In this document: positions 1 to 12,453 of the stretch, in pieces
Layout: the number at the start of each line of letters is the position of its first letter
How positions within the stretch are numbered: the first letter of the stretch is position 1
NCBI GenBank assembly: GCA_030407085.1
Contig: CM059584.1
Span: 140,916,001-140,980,000 of the forward strand
Source: Trichopria drosophilae
Taxonomy: Eukaryota > Arthropoda > Insecta > Hymenoptera > Diapriidae
Reading direction: 5' to 3'
Length of the DNA: 64,000 nt
Program-made: the position numbers and the translations under genes
Notes under the pieces: model-generated
What the model was told of the DNA's origin: nothing
Databases searched by the model: none
What the model saw: the letters and a program-made list of their open reading frames with translations, nothing else

Positions 1-1149
1 GGATCGAACCAGGGTTTTCTGGTTACCAATCCGATCAAATAATAATTATATATAGAAAATAATAGTATGACTAAAAATATACATAGCTAAAGCTATAATA
101 TGTGGAGTAAGCCTCCAGGTCCATGTAAGTATTGTCTTATAACGTCATTAAAATTTTAACTTAAAAATCTCGTAAAATATTATTAACAAAAAATGAATCC
201 GCCCAACATGAGCTAAACTTGCTAAGCAATCTCCATCACTGCTGTAATGCAGTAATGACTAATTTACCGCGCATGTGTCATAATATACTATAACAAATCT
301 ATCTACTACTGTAAAGTTGTTACCAGGATTATTTTCCTTACTGGCGAAAGCAAGAAAGTCTTTTCTTATTGGCCGATATGAGGATAGAATATAAATGGAT
401 AGCTGTTTGGAGATAATTTGAAAGCGATAATCATGAAAATGCTACATCTGTCTTCAGATCAAATTCTTCTTAAAAATGGAAAAGCTCAACTGACAAGAAA
501 TAGAACAATATACACAAATACAACGTAAAGCTGAACACATCCAGAAGCTCCAACCTGAAAAGAAAAGAAATGTAAATATTGATGGCATTAGGTTCTGCAA
601 TTGCAGTGCAGTCGTTGTACCTGATTAGGTTAGAAAATATAAAACGAGCTGCAAAAGGTGTAGAAATAAAAATAAATAACCACAAAATTATCACAACGTC
701 AACCATATTCGCTTTTAGTCCAGCTTTTGAGAATGAAAACCTCTACACTATCAGAGCAGTGATAAACTATATTAAAATCACAAAGGACATTAGAAAATAA
801 TCCATTTATAATTGCATAGATTATAAGTTAAAGAACTTACTAAAGCGACAAAATACTACGATATACTAAAGTCATTCGTCATAATGTAAAATTAATCGTA
901 CCAATTAATTTCGCATCACGCCCAACATGAAATTCAACGTTAGAATTAAAATAACGCAGATACGGAGAGACTAGTATGAAAAATAATAAATAAAAATAAA
1001 TAAAGTACATCTAAATTAAAGAATAAAGAATTAATTAGGTCAAAATTTAGATTAAAATGTGAGAAAGTAAATAAGTAAAATAAACAAAAAGCTATGTGAG
1101 AAGACCCAAAATATGAGTAATGAAATTTATAAAACGTATATTAATCCCT
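1..1149. other. AT-rich intergenic DNA, no gene seen
   Basis: Only short open frames occur here. None has a family signature, a plausible splice context or a conserved pattern. I see no repeat structure beyond simple A/T bias. Confidence 0.6.
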
Positions 1150-1519
1150 CCCGAGTAAAAAAAAAGTTGAACAAAGTTTGATTAAAATGAGATCAAAATC
1201 GGTCAGATTAAAAAATTATCCAAAAGAGATCCAAGTTTTGAGACATTCTAGGACCAACTTTGAACGAGTTTACAACCAAAAAATAATCTCATTTATAATT
1301 GCATGAGATTGGAAACTAATCCAATTTTTGTCTTTAAAGATCCAATAATGGTTAATTTTTTCATCTTATGCAATTGTAATTGAGATTGTTTTTGGTTGTA
1401 AACGCGTCCAACTTTGGTCCTGGAATGTCTCAAAACTTGGACCTCTTTTGGATCATTTTTGGATCTGACCGATTTTGATCTCATTTTGATCAAAATTTGA
1501 TCAACTTTTTTTACTCGGG
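1150..1519. mobile_element. Foldback/MITE-like element, about 370 bp
   Basis: The left end begins CCCGAGTAAAAAAA and the right end is its inverse, TTTTTTTACTCGGG. The inverted similarity runs inward for roughly 150 bases per arm: the blocks around GATCAAAATCGGTCAGAT and ATCTGACCGATTTTGATC are mirror images, as are the TTTACAACCAAAA and TTTTGGTTGTAAA blocks. There is no coding capacity beyond shadow frames inside the arms. I could not identify a clear target-site duplication, so the superfamily is open. Confidence 0.75.
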
Positions 1520-2410
1520 CTACCTCTATTATTAAAAATTTAATATAACGATACATAAATAATGAGCACGAACGATCGGTACACGCAAAGAATGAGAGGA
1601 TTGAAATAGAAGTCATAAGGGAATGTAATTATGATAATACAAACGGTTATTAGAAGACTAGGTGCAAGATGGAGAGGGGGATAATAAACTAGTTAATAGT
1701 ACTAAATATTATTACATTTTCGCGCCGATATAAATAAGTAAGGAACACACTCTTACATGCAAATGCAGATGCACGCATTGGATTCAAATGCACATGTTCG
1801 TAATGGGATGGTTTAATTTTTACCATATCCATTACTCGATGGTGAGAGTATGTCCTATTATCATGACACTGGCCTGCGAAGACAGCCGATAGAATTAGGA
1901 AGAGTATTTCGTTGTTGATGTGTTAGCTATAAGAGCTTACTTTTAGACAGGATATTCCGAGGCAAGATAATATAAGTGCTGATCAAATTGATGTCATGTC
2001 ACAGTATACGTAGTAACAGGTTGAAATTGCTAAGTCTAACACCGAATGAAAATTAGCTTACGTAAAAATAGAGTGGTTAATTTTGTTACAGAATATATGT
2101 GGGAAAATCCACAGAACTTTTCATTTAGGTAAACAAAAATATGTTAACTTTTTTTTTACTTTACGGAACACTTGTTTCCTATGGTGCATATGTGTTGGCG
2201 GTGAATTTGGAAAGATAAATAATCCTTGCAACTTATTTTCACGGGACGGCGTCATATACAGATTGCTAGTAAATAAAAATTGTAGTTTTTTAATAAATCG
2301 CTTCCGTGTACTATTTAATCATAAGCCTTGTTGTAAACAAACGCTGGTAGAATGTTCCAAACGTCGCTATCAATGCACTATTTACAAATATTACAGATGT
2401 TTGTTTCATC
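1520..2410. other. Intergenic DNA, nothing certain
   Basis: A 132-codon frame starts from TTG at 2083, but its composition is cysteine/lysine-rich and unpatterned. I do not call it a gene. The only recognisable protein-like piece is the zinc-finger-like fragment just downstream. Confidence 0.4.
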
Positions 2411-2429
2411 ACAAATGGATTGAAAGGAC

Positions 2430-2485
2430 TTTTACAATTAAACAAAAGTCGCCTTATTCATGTCCGTGCACACACAGGTAAATAT
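2430..2485 (+). pseudogene. Possible decayed C2H2 zinc-finger fragment
   Basis: One frame reads LNKSRLIHVRAHTGKY, which matches the second half of a C2H2 finger (basic helix, then H-x3-H) followed by the HTG-K linker. The preceding cysteine pair is not in the same frame, and the frame becomes unpatterned after the linker. A GT directly follows the CACACAG that encodes the HT of the linker, so this could also be an exon end. I read it as a broken finger remnant; chance is a real alternative because the match is only about 16 residues. Confidence 0.3.
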
Positions 2486-2649
2486 ATTTTGATTCATTAC
2501 ATTCGGAACATAGCAAACGATATTTATGTATATAGTAATTATGTGCATGGTAATAAAAATGTAGTTAGCAGGCAACTTCTTATGTTTAAGAGCCCTGACA
2601 GACTCGGCAAAATTTGTCGAAATTATATTAATTCGACTTCCGAATAGGT

Positions 2650-3851
2650 CCAACAGCCTAACGGCCCTAACCTGATTAACGATGTGTTAAATACGACACT
2701 TATGCGTCATCAGAACGTCGATCGCAGCAAAGCCTTTATACTTTCAAGTTCAAAATAGGGATTTTAGCAAAGGCATTTTCATTTTCAATCTGATTCTAAT
2801 TTCTCATTTCAAAACCACTAGACTTTTAAGGCAGAACACATGTTCATATTTGGTAAATTATGTACTAAAATTTAACCTATTCGTTAGAAACCTTTTATAA
2901 GTCGAAATTTTGTTAATTTTACTTTCAGAATATACCTCAAATACTTCGTTACTATGAGGGCATTTTTGAAGTCATTATTTCGTTAAATTAACCCATCAAA
3001 TAGACCGCAAATACATTTTGACTTAGAAGACATATTTTAGGTTGTAATTCGGCTATTTTATACTAAGATTTAAAATTGTATGCTTAAAATAAAAAAAAAA
3101 GAAGGAAAAATGAAAAAAATCCACTTTTATGACCATTTTTTATCTTCCATTTTGGATTTTTCTGGTCGGAATACCTGCATCTGATAACAAATTCAGTTTT
3201 AAGTATTCAATAAATTGAAAAATAAGTGTAATCAGATATTTTATTCAAAAAGTGGGTTTTATTATTTTATTAGAAAAATATATCATGCACCATTGAGAAC
3301 GATCTTTGTCCAATAAGAAATAATCATTGCAAACTTGTCCTATGGAAGTATAGATAAAATATAATGTCAATATTCATAAAAAAAATATGTACATTTAGGT
3401 CATACAAGGTTCATTGAAACATCGTTTTTGAAATGTCATAAAATCCCCTATACATATATACAACGTGTACAATAAGTGTGTAATAATTTTTATAATAATT
3501 ATATATTTATAATAAATTAATAACTATCGGTATATAGAAAAAAATTCTAAAAACTTTTTGGTCAACAACATTTTTCCGAAAAATGAATAATTTTTAAATA
3601 AAACATTCTTGAACCTTCCGATGATTTTTTGGTGTTTTAGCCGTCATTTTGGATAATTTCATCTTTACTCTCAAAATGTTAATATGCATATTGTAAAGTT
3701 CCACTGTCGAGGATATATACGAGGTATATTACGTATATGATTTCTTCATTTAATATAAGAATTCAGAAATTATTTCAATGTGGAAAAACGACGTAAAGTC
3801 TTTTTTAAAAAATAACTGTATGTAGTGTAGCAGTTAAGTTGTAACTTTGTA
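2650..3851. other. AT-rich intergenic DNA, nothing seen
   Basis: Homopolymeric A/T runs and short A/T-rich direct repeats only. No open frame longer than about 80 codons has coding character. Confidence 0.6.
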
Positions 3852-4112
3852 CAGTAGAGTCCCGGTATATTTTCGTCTCGCTATATTTACTTCCCAGCAT
3901 ATTTGCCCAGTTCCGTCTCTTTATATTTATCTGCCGTCGCTCTCTTCTTCCCCCACCTTGCACGCTGGGGCCTCGGGAAGGGCCTGCTGTGACGTCACGA
4001 ACAAAACGCGACTGGGGAGAGTCGGAGAAACGGTGCTCTTCTTTTAACAAATATATGGAGACGGGAGGGCAATGCGAGGAACCGAGCAGGCAAATATACC
4101 GGGATTCTACAG
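3852..4112. mobile_element. pogo-like MITE, copy 1
   Basis: The terminal inverted repeat reads CAGTAGAGTCCCGGTATAT on the left and, inverted, ATATACCGGGATTCTACAG on the right. The CAGTAGA start and TA before the left end fit the pogo/Tigger branch of Tc1-mariner elements; the right-hand TA is mutated. The interior is much more GC-rich than its surroundings and has no transposase frame. It contains the perfect palindrome TGACGTCA at 3990-3997. A second copy of the same family lies at 22846-23110. Confidence 0.8.
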
Positions 4113-4215
4113 TTCACCGATGTCCGGGGTTCTAATCGTCGCCAGAATACTAATTTTTTGTCCTCAATAATTTCGTTTATTTATTTATGAAGAGTTATAA
4201 AAATATATTATAGTG

Positions 4216-4218
<3 letters not shown>

Positions 4219-4270
<52 letters not shown>
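4219..4270. repeat. (TA)n microsatellite
   Basis: About 26 uninterrupted TA units. A tyrosine/isoleucine-rich minus-strand frame across it is an artefact of the repeat. Confidence 0.95.
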
Positions 4271-4273
<3 letters not shown>

Positions 4274-4612
4274 CGTGAAAATAAAAAAAGGACCCCGCCC
4301 CCCTCGAACTTTAATGAATTTCCGCTCTTCGTAAACTGTATGTCCCTGAATATATTAATAAATTCTGTAAAAACAAAATCATACTTCCGGCTTTCCGATA
4401 AATAACTAATTCCTATCATGATTTTTCTCTATGAAGCATTTGTTTTTATTACGTTAACTGTAAATTAAACGTTTATCAAATGAGTACGTGCTTAGTGTAG
4501 TAGTGGCTTAAAATGTATGCGATAATTCTATGTCAAAATGATTTTATGCAAATGTGCCAAAGGATTATATTTTATTTTATACTGACATTATTAAAATTTA
4601 GAAAGATTAAAT

Positions 4613-4803
4613 AGTACTTTTCGGTCCCAGGACGTAAAGTTCAATTTTACGGCCGAGGAGCGAACACTATTTTTTGATACACTGTTCGCAAAAGTAGGCA
4701 CTTTACCGACTGTTTTTAGTTCGTAAAGTGCGGAGATCAGTCCGTAAAATCGCACTTTACGGACTAAAAGGAGTCTACTTTACGGACACGTGTATCAAAA
4801 AAT
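4613..4803. repeat. CGTAAAGT-rich palindromic element, copy A
   Basis: This 190-base unit is packed with CGTAAAGT and its inverse ACTTTACG in both orientations. It is bounded by AGTACTTTTC on the left and ACACGTGTATCAAAAAA on the right. Nearly the same sequence occurs in inverse orientation at 46783-47012, including the GGCCGAGGAGCGAA block and the GTGCGGAGATCAGTCC block. It is non-coding and probably a non-autonomous transposon family. Confidence 0.75.
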
Positions 4804-5360
4804 ATTTTTACAAAATGTTATTGTACGCAATAAATATTTGATTACTAAAATTTTCTTCCGATTTCCAGTGGAGAATTGCTTGTTTTGTGATTAATAAGTA
4901 AATCTATGCATTTCCTGGGCAGAATTCAATGAGATTCTGATTAGAATTCCTAATAGAAGATCGTCAGAAAATCTGTTTAGGATCTGACCAGAATACCGAT
5001 GTAGGGATCCCTAGCAAAATTTCCTGTCAGAAATGGAGAAGATCTGAGGAAATTTCCGCACAGATTCGTTTTGAACGTCTAAAATTTGAAAGTCACGGGT
5101 CGTTCTTTCACTTTTTGCCATTATGAAACGTGAGATTAAAAAACTTTGTTCCAGTGTATGTTAAATATTATAATCTTCTTTGCTATTGACAGAGTATGAT
5201 TCGCTGACATACTTCACTCATCAATAATTGGAAATGAAATATTTATCGCGACAAAAAATGAGATAACTTATTCTTCGGAAACATTTAAACTGAGATCTTG
5301 GTAGAAGATGTTAATATGTAGGTTTTTTTAACTTAATCAATCTGAAAATCAGTACTAGAA
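4804..5360. other. Intergenic DNA, nothing seen
   Basis: AT-rich with no coding signal. A block with several AGATCTG/AGAAATCTG-like words at about 4940-5060 looks like degenerate repetition only. Confidence 0.5.
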
Positions 5361-6130
5361 GGCTTTTTGTTATGTCGGTATTGGCCCAATACCTTCCAAT
5401 GCAGAAGTACTGGCAACAACTAAAGTATCATATCGATAGTCAATCGTACGTCGGTAATTCTAAAATCAATTACCATAAAATTGATTAATTTATCGCAGAG
5501 ATAAGAGCATACAATTTAGTATGTATTATTTGTTTTCTACAACAGATTATTAAAAGCATAATTAATATTGATAGTTATTAAAATAACATTAGAATCCGTT
5601 TAATCCATGACTGCAGGGGGTCAATACACCGCTTTGGTTTTTTGTTATGTTACACCATTTTATAACTATATCATCTCAATTTGAAAACAGATTAATCGTT
5701 CAGAACTATCAATATCAAATTTGGAGCGGATATCCGATATGATTAATACCGAGTATTAAAAAAACTTATTGGAATCGAGAAAAGAACTCAACTATCGAAT
5801 AAATTACAGCGCAGTATTTATCATATGTGACGTCCAAAATGTCTTATTTATATAATGATCAAAGGTATATTCCAAATATGGTATTTAAGAATTTCAGGAA
5901 ATCAGCTAGTAATGAATAGATTTTCAGACGACTAAAAGAAATGAACTAACTACACGATATCAGTAACGTGAATTTTAATTAATCTTTTACAATTACAGAC
6001 AATTCATCATAAAAGTATTATGCAATCATTATAAAAATGCGATATTGCGTTTTTTCGCTGTTCAGTCTGAATGTATATAAACTTCGATGTCATATTTTGA
6101 AATTAGTAACGGTTTGGAAACATAACCAAA
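5361..6130 (+). promoter_or_regulatory. Upstream region of toxin-like gene 1, duplicated at gene 2
   Basis: Short blocks recur in order upstream of gene 2 (17080-17688): GGTATTGGCCC, CATTAGAAT followed by TTAATCCATGA or TAACCATGA variants, and TTATCTTCAAT-like A/T words. The closest match is the last 60 bases before the ATG. A TATATAA box lies at 6074-6080. The shared ATTTTGAAATTAGTA block at about 6094-6108 contains a plausible initiator about 30 bases downstream of the box. Exact start sites are inferred. Confidence 0.6.
6074..6080 (+). promoter_or_regulatory. TATA box of gene 1
   Basis: TATATAA lies 51 bases before the ATG at 6131. Gene 2 has the same heptamer at exactly the same distance from its own ATG. 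Confidence 0.7.
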
Positions 6131-8688
6131 ATGTTGCCACCAACTCAGTTGTTTGGCTTTTTAGTCATTTTCGGAGTGTTCACTGCTGGATTATCCTTGA
6201 CGATTCCAGAAGGTACAAGTCCTTTTTAAACTTTATCAAAACTTTTTTTGTCATTATCAAGTGAGGTCGAATTTACTAAGATTAATTTGACAAGATTAAT
6301 CTCCATAGTATTCAGCAAATATTCATAAACTCTAAACGAAAAATTATCCTCTGTATAAGTTATCTAATGTTTCATTGCCAACTGGTGGCTATTGAAAATT
6401 TAAATTTGTCAAACTGAGAAAGATCCATTTAGTTCTATTCAACATATACTGGATCCTCCATTTAACTAATTTCTTTGTTCATGAAACAATAAATAAATGT
6501 TCTTAAGATTATAATTTTAACTTAAATTTAATTTAGTTCAATGAGCAACCTAAATATTTTTACTTTCATTGAAATAAGATACTGTGTCAGGATAACAAAT
6601 AATTATGCACTTTCTCTATATCAATTTCTCTTTATTATGGCATTCCTATAATTACAGAAATATTAAAGCATAAATAAGTAAAAATCAACCATTTTCGACA
6701 AATGTGACTCGAACATAACTTCTAATACAATGACAATTTTATAATAGCACAATATCAATATAAGAAAAATGACAGCATTTTATTTTAATTTTATACTATT
6801 TATTACAATTTCACAGTATCTCCTACAATAAATAATACATAATTATTTTACAGAGTTCAAACATGTTGAATGTCGATCATGTTACAACCAATCCACTCTT
6901 ATTGAATCCGAAAACGGAGATTTACATACCAGAAACCGCCGATCTACTGAAATAAAAAGAAAACTGGAGAGTCGAGTGTTCGCAGAGGATTGTTCTCGTA
7001 TTGGAACAATAGGAGTAGGTGAGACATACAAATTGGATGTACGGAACTCTGAGGCTGCCGATAATGTGCCTATTCCACTGGTGCCAGCCCACGAAACCAG
7101 TTTAAAGGGGTATTTGTTGAGTATCATGTGTCCAGAAGACGCGCTTGTCGAGGTTGAACACACTTTCATGGACCAAAAGTTCGAGAAGGACACATTTGTA
7201 TTTGATTGTTCAAAACCAGAGCCGCCCGTATACCGTGCTCCCTCTTTATCAAGACATACGTTTAGTATAAAAAATGTAGCTGGTACAACGAACAAGAAAA
7301 AGATTATGTTTAAATTACATGTTGGCGGTGAAAGATGTGATGAAGTTGCGATTTGGCAAAAAGACCAACATAAAAGACAGAAGGACCCATTTTCTGAGAA
7401 ATTGAACAAATATGTTGAAGGCGTTGAGTTAAACGATGCTTTGAGCAAAATTTCGAGCCTTTTATCAAATCTAATACCTATTCCAGGTTTAAGCTCTGTT
7501 GTGGACCTATTTTGGTCATACGTGAATCCTTCGGAATGGGATAAAAGAATAAAAGAAGTTGCGGTTTACATAAAGAATGCGACGATAGAACAAAATCTCA
7601 TTGCCAGCAAACAACGTCTACAAGAAGTCGAAACATCCATTAAAAATCTGCAGAAGATTCGGCAAAATAATCCCAGCGATCTGCATTATTACATTCACTT
7701 TGCTCAGGTGGCTGAAAAATTATTAACGACACAAGTTTATTTTCAATTCGATGATCTGGAAGCCAATCTCGCCACTTTGCCGCTGCTGACGGTTACAATG
7801 TCCTTAATAGTGCAATTTTTTTCCACGATACTTAAAGATCCATTATATGAAATGAACGATGAACGAATGATAACGGTACGCACTACTAGGATGACCGTTT
7901 TAGAAAATGTTAACAAACATATTCTCCGCTTATATGAAGATCAGATGATAAGTGCTTTCAACAATTGTGATGAAGCAAACATGTTCGGAAGAACACAAAT
8001 GTATATTTATGATTGTGTCGTCGATGCGCACAATGTCGTGGCTCTGCAGGGTTTGAAATTTCTTAGTGCCTGGAACAAACTCGCTAATTTCGACTCTAAC
8101 GATTCTAGGACGATCCATATACCAATATACTCCCATTACTTTGGTAGACCGACCATGGATCTAGTACGAGACTTGTACTTGAGCAATATGACTTCTTTGC
8201 TGACCCCTCCTGTCTACGATTTAACCGGTTGTTATGGAAAGTCACCAAACCCGACGTGCTTTTTACGGAAAAGAGTAACGGCAATAAATGTGATATTCGC
8301 TGAAAGCACTGATTCGGACCAAATTACTATGATTCTATTTAGTCATGACAACGAACCTGAATTTGATAAACGTTTAGGAATCGAGAGATATTATTCTAAA
8401 TATTATTACAAGACCTATGATGTAGCAGAAGGTGTTTATATTAAGAAAATTCGGGCTGGTGTAAACGACAAGATGCGCTACATTGAATTTTACATGTCGG
8501 ATGACTCGAAGCAATCATATGGCCGTGGATTTAATGATAAATCAATTCCAGAAACAACATTTGAATTACCAGATCATCATATTGCAGATATCCTCGTTAA
8601 GAATGATGACCAAAGGCACTATAGATATGGGCAGGCGGCTTATGGTGTCAGTGTATCATATCTTCCGAACCCGTCGAAAAAGAATTAA
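6131..8688 (+). CDS. Secreted Cry-domain-I-like protein, copy 1 (two exons)
   Basis: Coding exons are 6131-6212 and 6854-8688, with a GT-AG intron in phase 1; the frame is continuous across it and gives 638 residues. I chose this ATG because it opens a signal peptide (residues 1 to about 22, hydrophobic core GFLVIFGVFTAGLS) and sits 51 bases after a TATA box. After it come a CxxC pair (34, 37), an RNRR furin-type site (54-57), a beta-rich segment with cysteines at 74, 120, 146 and 189, and a helical segment at about 208-433. The helical segment has W248 and W256 and a hydrophobic helix LPLLTVTMSLIVQFF (336-350). The C-terminal segment (about 448-633) is rich in beta strands. Order, length and the domain junction resemble three-domain insecticidal crystal toxins lacking domain III. 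This is a by-eye inference; another secreted helical/lectin fusion is possible. The paralogue at 17689 shares about two thirds of its residues in the helical part. Confidence 0.85.
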
Positions 8689-8736
8689 GACGCATGGAAG
8701 AATTAAAGTTGATGATGTAAATCCATAAAGAAATTG

Positions 8737-8742
8737 AATAAA
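8737..8742 (+). terminator. Polyadenylation signal of gene 1
   Basis: AATAAA lies about 50 bases after the stop codon, in the block TTGAATAAAAAT that gene 2 also carries after its stop. Confidence 0.75.
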
Positions 8743-8759
8743 AATTGGTTATTATATTG

Positions 8760-9925
8760 AAAAGAATTCTTTCGGTGTCCCATTTCCCACGAAAATATCA
8801 CAACTGTATGCTTAGTTAAGCAGTAAATTTTAGAGTAGTATGGTATTCGTATTTATTGGTACGATTTTCCGGGAACCTGCTTATTTGCATAATGTAATGA
8901 AACAAAATGATTGTGAGTTCGTAGTTACTGAATATTACATTTTTTTACAATATAAGCACCTATTTTATTAATCAAATTAACTTCCTGAATATTTAATACG
9001 TCTCCTGTTGTGTTTAAATTTGATAGTATCTATAACAATTTAAACAACCACGGGTAGTATATTTATCACAAGCCATTTTTCTATTTTATGAAGCACTTTA
9101 GACATTAATTTTGCTTTTCTATAGTATGTATTGATTCATTTCTCAATGAGATTACTTTCAGAGATTTAAGACAGATGATAGCTTAATTCTTACTTAAAAA
9201 TTCTTTCAAACGTGCACTAAAGAAATAAAATATTATAAATAGATTTGCTTCTTAACTATTGAGAACGTGAATAAAATATACATAACAATAAGTACCTTCT
9301 TCGGTTTGGAGGTAAAGAATTTAGCATTATACGGTTCATAAAAATGTCGAAAAATATTCAGCAACATGAAAACTGTAAATTGGTGAAAGAATGTGAACAT
9401 TACTTCGATCAATTCTAATATTGAAAAATTATTGTCGATGTAATACAGGATCGTTGACGGCTATTAGTTTTTCCACTACTTCGATATAAATAAACTATCA
9501 AAAAGTTTTTGAGGATGCATTTATTCGTCGAAGACAATGAATGTTACCATTGCTAGATTCATAGAAGTATATACAAATTTTGTGTGACATGCAAAACTGT
9601 TTTGTTCATGGTAATGAATGTTACCATTACTTCGGTCAATAAAAGTGTTACAAAATTGTGGTCAATATGATAAGAAAGTATATGCAAATACTGTAATAAG
9701 TGTGATGTATGTTATAACGTTATTTTATGTAAATTTTCGAAATAATTAATCATATTTAGGTGTCAAGTTAGTAACAATGTCAAACTACGGTTATTGCTAT
9801 ATATAACAATACAAATATAAATAAAAATATATGTGTACTAGAATAGACAAAAATTGTTCATGATGTGATAATTATATAACCGATACATGACATTGAAAAT
9901 GCACTATTTCTATGCTCGGTGTAAA
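8760..9925. other. AT-rich intergenic DNA with a degenerate direct repeat
   Basis: No gene seen. Between about 9350 and 9720, a unit beginning GAATGTTACCATT followed by GCTAGATTCAT or ACTTCGGTCAAT, and then A/T-rich text with GTATATACAAAT or GTATATGCAAAT, recurs two to three times with heavy decay. This suggests an old tandem duplication with a period near 90-100 bases. Confidence 0.4.
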
Positions 9926-10262
9926 GGGTGGAACTCAAAAACCAGACAAATCCCAAAAAAGACACTTCAAAAATCCGAAATTCAAAAACAAGATATTCAA
10001 AAACAATACATCTGAAAATACAGTCATTCAAAAACTAGACATTTCAAAATGTACATATTCTGTAAATGTAATTAATGATTGAATTCTAAATGTGCTTAAT
10101 AAATAATCCGGGGGTCAAACTGACTTGACCTTCAAGTGACCTACAAAATTAATCCCTTGGTCAAACATTTTTTATGCATTTATTTTTTGGACGTGACTGA
10201 ATTTTCAAAGTCCAGTTTTTGCATGTCTGTTTCTTGAAATGTCTGGTTTTTGAGATGCACCC
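9926..10262. mobile_element. Inverted-repeat element (MITE-like)
   Basis: The left end GGGTGGAACTCAAAAACCAG mirrors the right end CTGGTTTTTGAGATGCACCC. The interior is a run of degenerate ATTCAAAAAC-type repeats and has no coding capacity. Superfamily is not assigned. Confidence 0.65.
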
Positions 10263-10485
10263 GGTGTAAAGAATATGACAATATTTTTATTACTGTGGTC
10301 GAGGTTATAATAATATTACTGTAGTACGATATAGTACAAAATGATAAATAACCAAAACGTACTAAATTATCAGTGATTAGAATTAACATATTTTCTTCTA
10401 CATTATTTGTAAACCAAAAATTGTATTTCAAAGTTTGTTCAAGAACATGTAGGTATATAGAATTAAAATTTGTTCTCAAAATATA

Positions 10486-10940
10486 TGATCCTTGTGATAC
10501 TTGAGCAATATGGCGTCATTGTTAACACCTCCAGTCGACGATTTAATCGCATTTTACATAAATTCACCAAACTTGACTTGCTTTTTCCAAAAAAGAATAA
10601 GCCAGTAAATGTTATATTCTACGACGACAAAAATCTACAACAAGTTTCTATGGTTCTAGTAAGTCATGACGACGAACCTGAATTCGATAAATATCAAGAA
10701 TCAAGAGGTTCTACAATACAACGAATATTATAGCAGTATTTATGTATGGGTGTTAGATAGAATTCTGTACTTTTTACATGTCAGATGAAACAAAGCATTT
10801 TTATGAAGTTGGATTTGATGATAAATCAATTTCCCAAAGTACATTTCATTTCTTAGTGATGATGAGAAATACTGCAGGTTTAGACGGTAGCTTATAGTAT
10901 TAGTGTATCATATTTTCCGAGAATATTAAAGAAATATTAA
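10486..10940 (+). pseudogene. Decayed 3' fragment of a third toxin-like gene copy
   Basis: The sequence aligns by eye with gene 1 from the codons around residue 466 to the stop. Shared words include TTGAGCAATATG, AATTCACCAAAC, AGTCATGACGACGAACCTGAATT and GATGATAAATCAATT. It has a premature stop soon after the SPN-TCFF block, a deletion in the C-terminal half and several frame changes. The cysteine of the GCY motif is lost. The homology continues past the stop into the 3' flank (about 10960-11040, CTTCAGAGT...CCCACTAATAGAA). No upstream exons are visible, so it is a truncated relic and not an expressed gene. It lies in the same orientation between the two intact copies. Confidence 0.85.
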
Positions 10941-11170
10941 TATGCGTTAAAGTAAGTAAAATAAAATGTAGCTATTATTTTTAAATACTTCCTTCAGAGT
11001 TTTTTGTCCCACTAATAGAACTTAACTTTACGCTACTGTACGTAGTAAGCGTATGGCAGTTTATTGATTTGGAGTGAAGGAAATATTATTCGAATCAGAA
11101 ATAATTAGTAATTAGAAGGTTAAACACTCAATAACTGGTAAATCATTTACGCCTTTACCAACCTTAAGTA

Positions 11171-11366
11171 CTGATCCGAAAACTTGAGAAATTGTTGCGG
11201 AGCATCTGTTATTTTGTGTTACTTGACTAAAATGCGTTCATCTCTGGCTATTTCTGGATTCTTAATTGGAGGTTCACTGAACACACAATTTTCCAGTTGT
11301 GGATATTTTTTAATCAATTCCATTTTATCTTCACTTGGAAGACCTTGCTCCATTACTGGTAGGTCG
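11171..11366 (-). pseudogene. Possible transposon-protein fragment
   Basis: The minus strand contains a protein-like run, SEDKMELIKKYPQLENC followed by a proline- and glutamate-containing stretch ending NPEIARDERILVK, then a stop. Such runs are common in repetitive-element proteins, but I cannot name the family. It abuts a pogo-like MITE end at 11370-11457, which supports a mobile origin. The plus-strand frame over the same bases is a shadow. Confidence 0.3.
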
Positions 11367-11369
11367 CTA

Positions 11370-11457
11370 AAAGGTCGTTAAAAGGAGTGTCATTAGTGTC
11401 GTAGAAAAGAGTATGTCGATAAACGGAGGTGGCGTTAAAAGGGGGTTCTACTGTACT
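11370..11457. mobile_element. Truncated end of the 58-kb pogo-like MITE family
   Basis: The last 85 or so bases match the right end of the intact element at 58363-58681 almost exactly, including GTGTCGTAGAAAAGAGTATG and the terminal GGGGGTTCTACTG, followed by TA. The left end is missing. Confidence 0.8.
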
Positions 11458-12453
11458 TAATGGTCTCTCACTATTATGATTTTAAATTTCCGAAGACAAC
11501 AATTTTGAGTTGATGTGACTATGGGACTAATTTCCTTGACAATCAAAGTGTTCGAGAGATAATATTTCCTTCATTTGAAGATCATCGCCACTGTAATAAC
11601 TTTAACTAGACTCTAGTACAAAATATTTTGAATGATAGTTTATGACATTACATAATAATGTAGGATTAGTGCCCATTATTTTTAATTATTCTCAAGAGAG
11701 TCTGAAGATTTATTTTATTAGAAAATTCTCATAAAATAAGTAACAAGTTTAGAACCCATTTATTTGGGAAATTTCTGTTCGCAAAACAAATTTTACCTAT
11801 TAACAGGTTAAAGCCTGTCAATGTGTCAGCGCGGGTTTTTACTTTAACGAACATAATTTAGGGTGAGCGCGTCAAAATACAGTTTGGGTTATGAAAGAAG
11901 GGCATTTGACAGGAGCTGCAGCGCTAGTTGTCGGTGTGCAGGGGCGGCAATGTTGTTTTTCATTTATTTAGACCTTAAAATTTGTGTCTAAAGTGGCATT
12001 AATAGATGGAGATTACATTTTGATTATTCAGAAATACAATAAATTCAAGTTATAAAACGATATTCTGGACGACTACGGAGCAATCGAATAAAAATGTTTT
12101 GTATTCAATTCAAATAACTACATTCTCAATATAAGGTGGCGGCGGAATCATTTGAAAAATAAATCGTTATACCATATTTTGGCGGAAAGAATCCCAATTA
12201 AAAAACAAATAAATAGTTCAATTTTTATACACCTGTATTTAAAAAATAACAAAAACGAATAGAATGACTAGACGTTATTCCACACTCAAAAATATGTTCT
12301 GATTAAATAAGACCGTACTGTTTTTTTTTGTAATAACCAGAAATACGGGTAGTTTAATTATAAAAATAATTGTTTTAACAGTATTGCTGGTTGTTAGATT
12401 ATTATGCATATAATTATTAAAAGACGAACTCGTATCGATTCAAAGTTCCGCAT
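11458..12453. other. AT-rich intergenic DNA, nothing seen
   Basis: No coding signal. A small GC-richer patch at 11840-11960 has no recognisable content. Confidence 0.5.

Noticed and set aside
4195..4419. Tyr/Ile-repeat protein frame
   Set aside because: Generated by the (TA)n microsatellite.
6976..6978. GTG as start of the first large protein
   Set aside because: The frame continues upstream to a splice acceptor at 6852-6853 and joins an exon with an ATG and a signal peptide.
6882..7448. 188-codon minus-strand open frame inside gene 1
   Set aside because: It is the shadow of exon 2 of the plus-strand gene, whose frame, splicing and paralogue conservation are clear.
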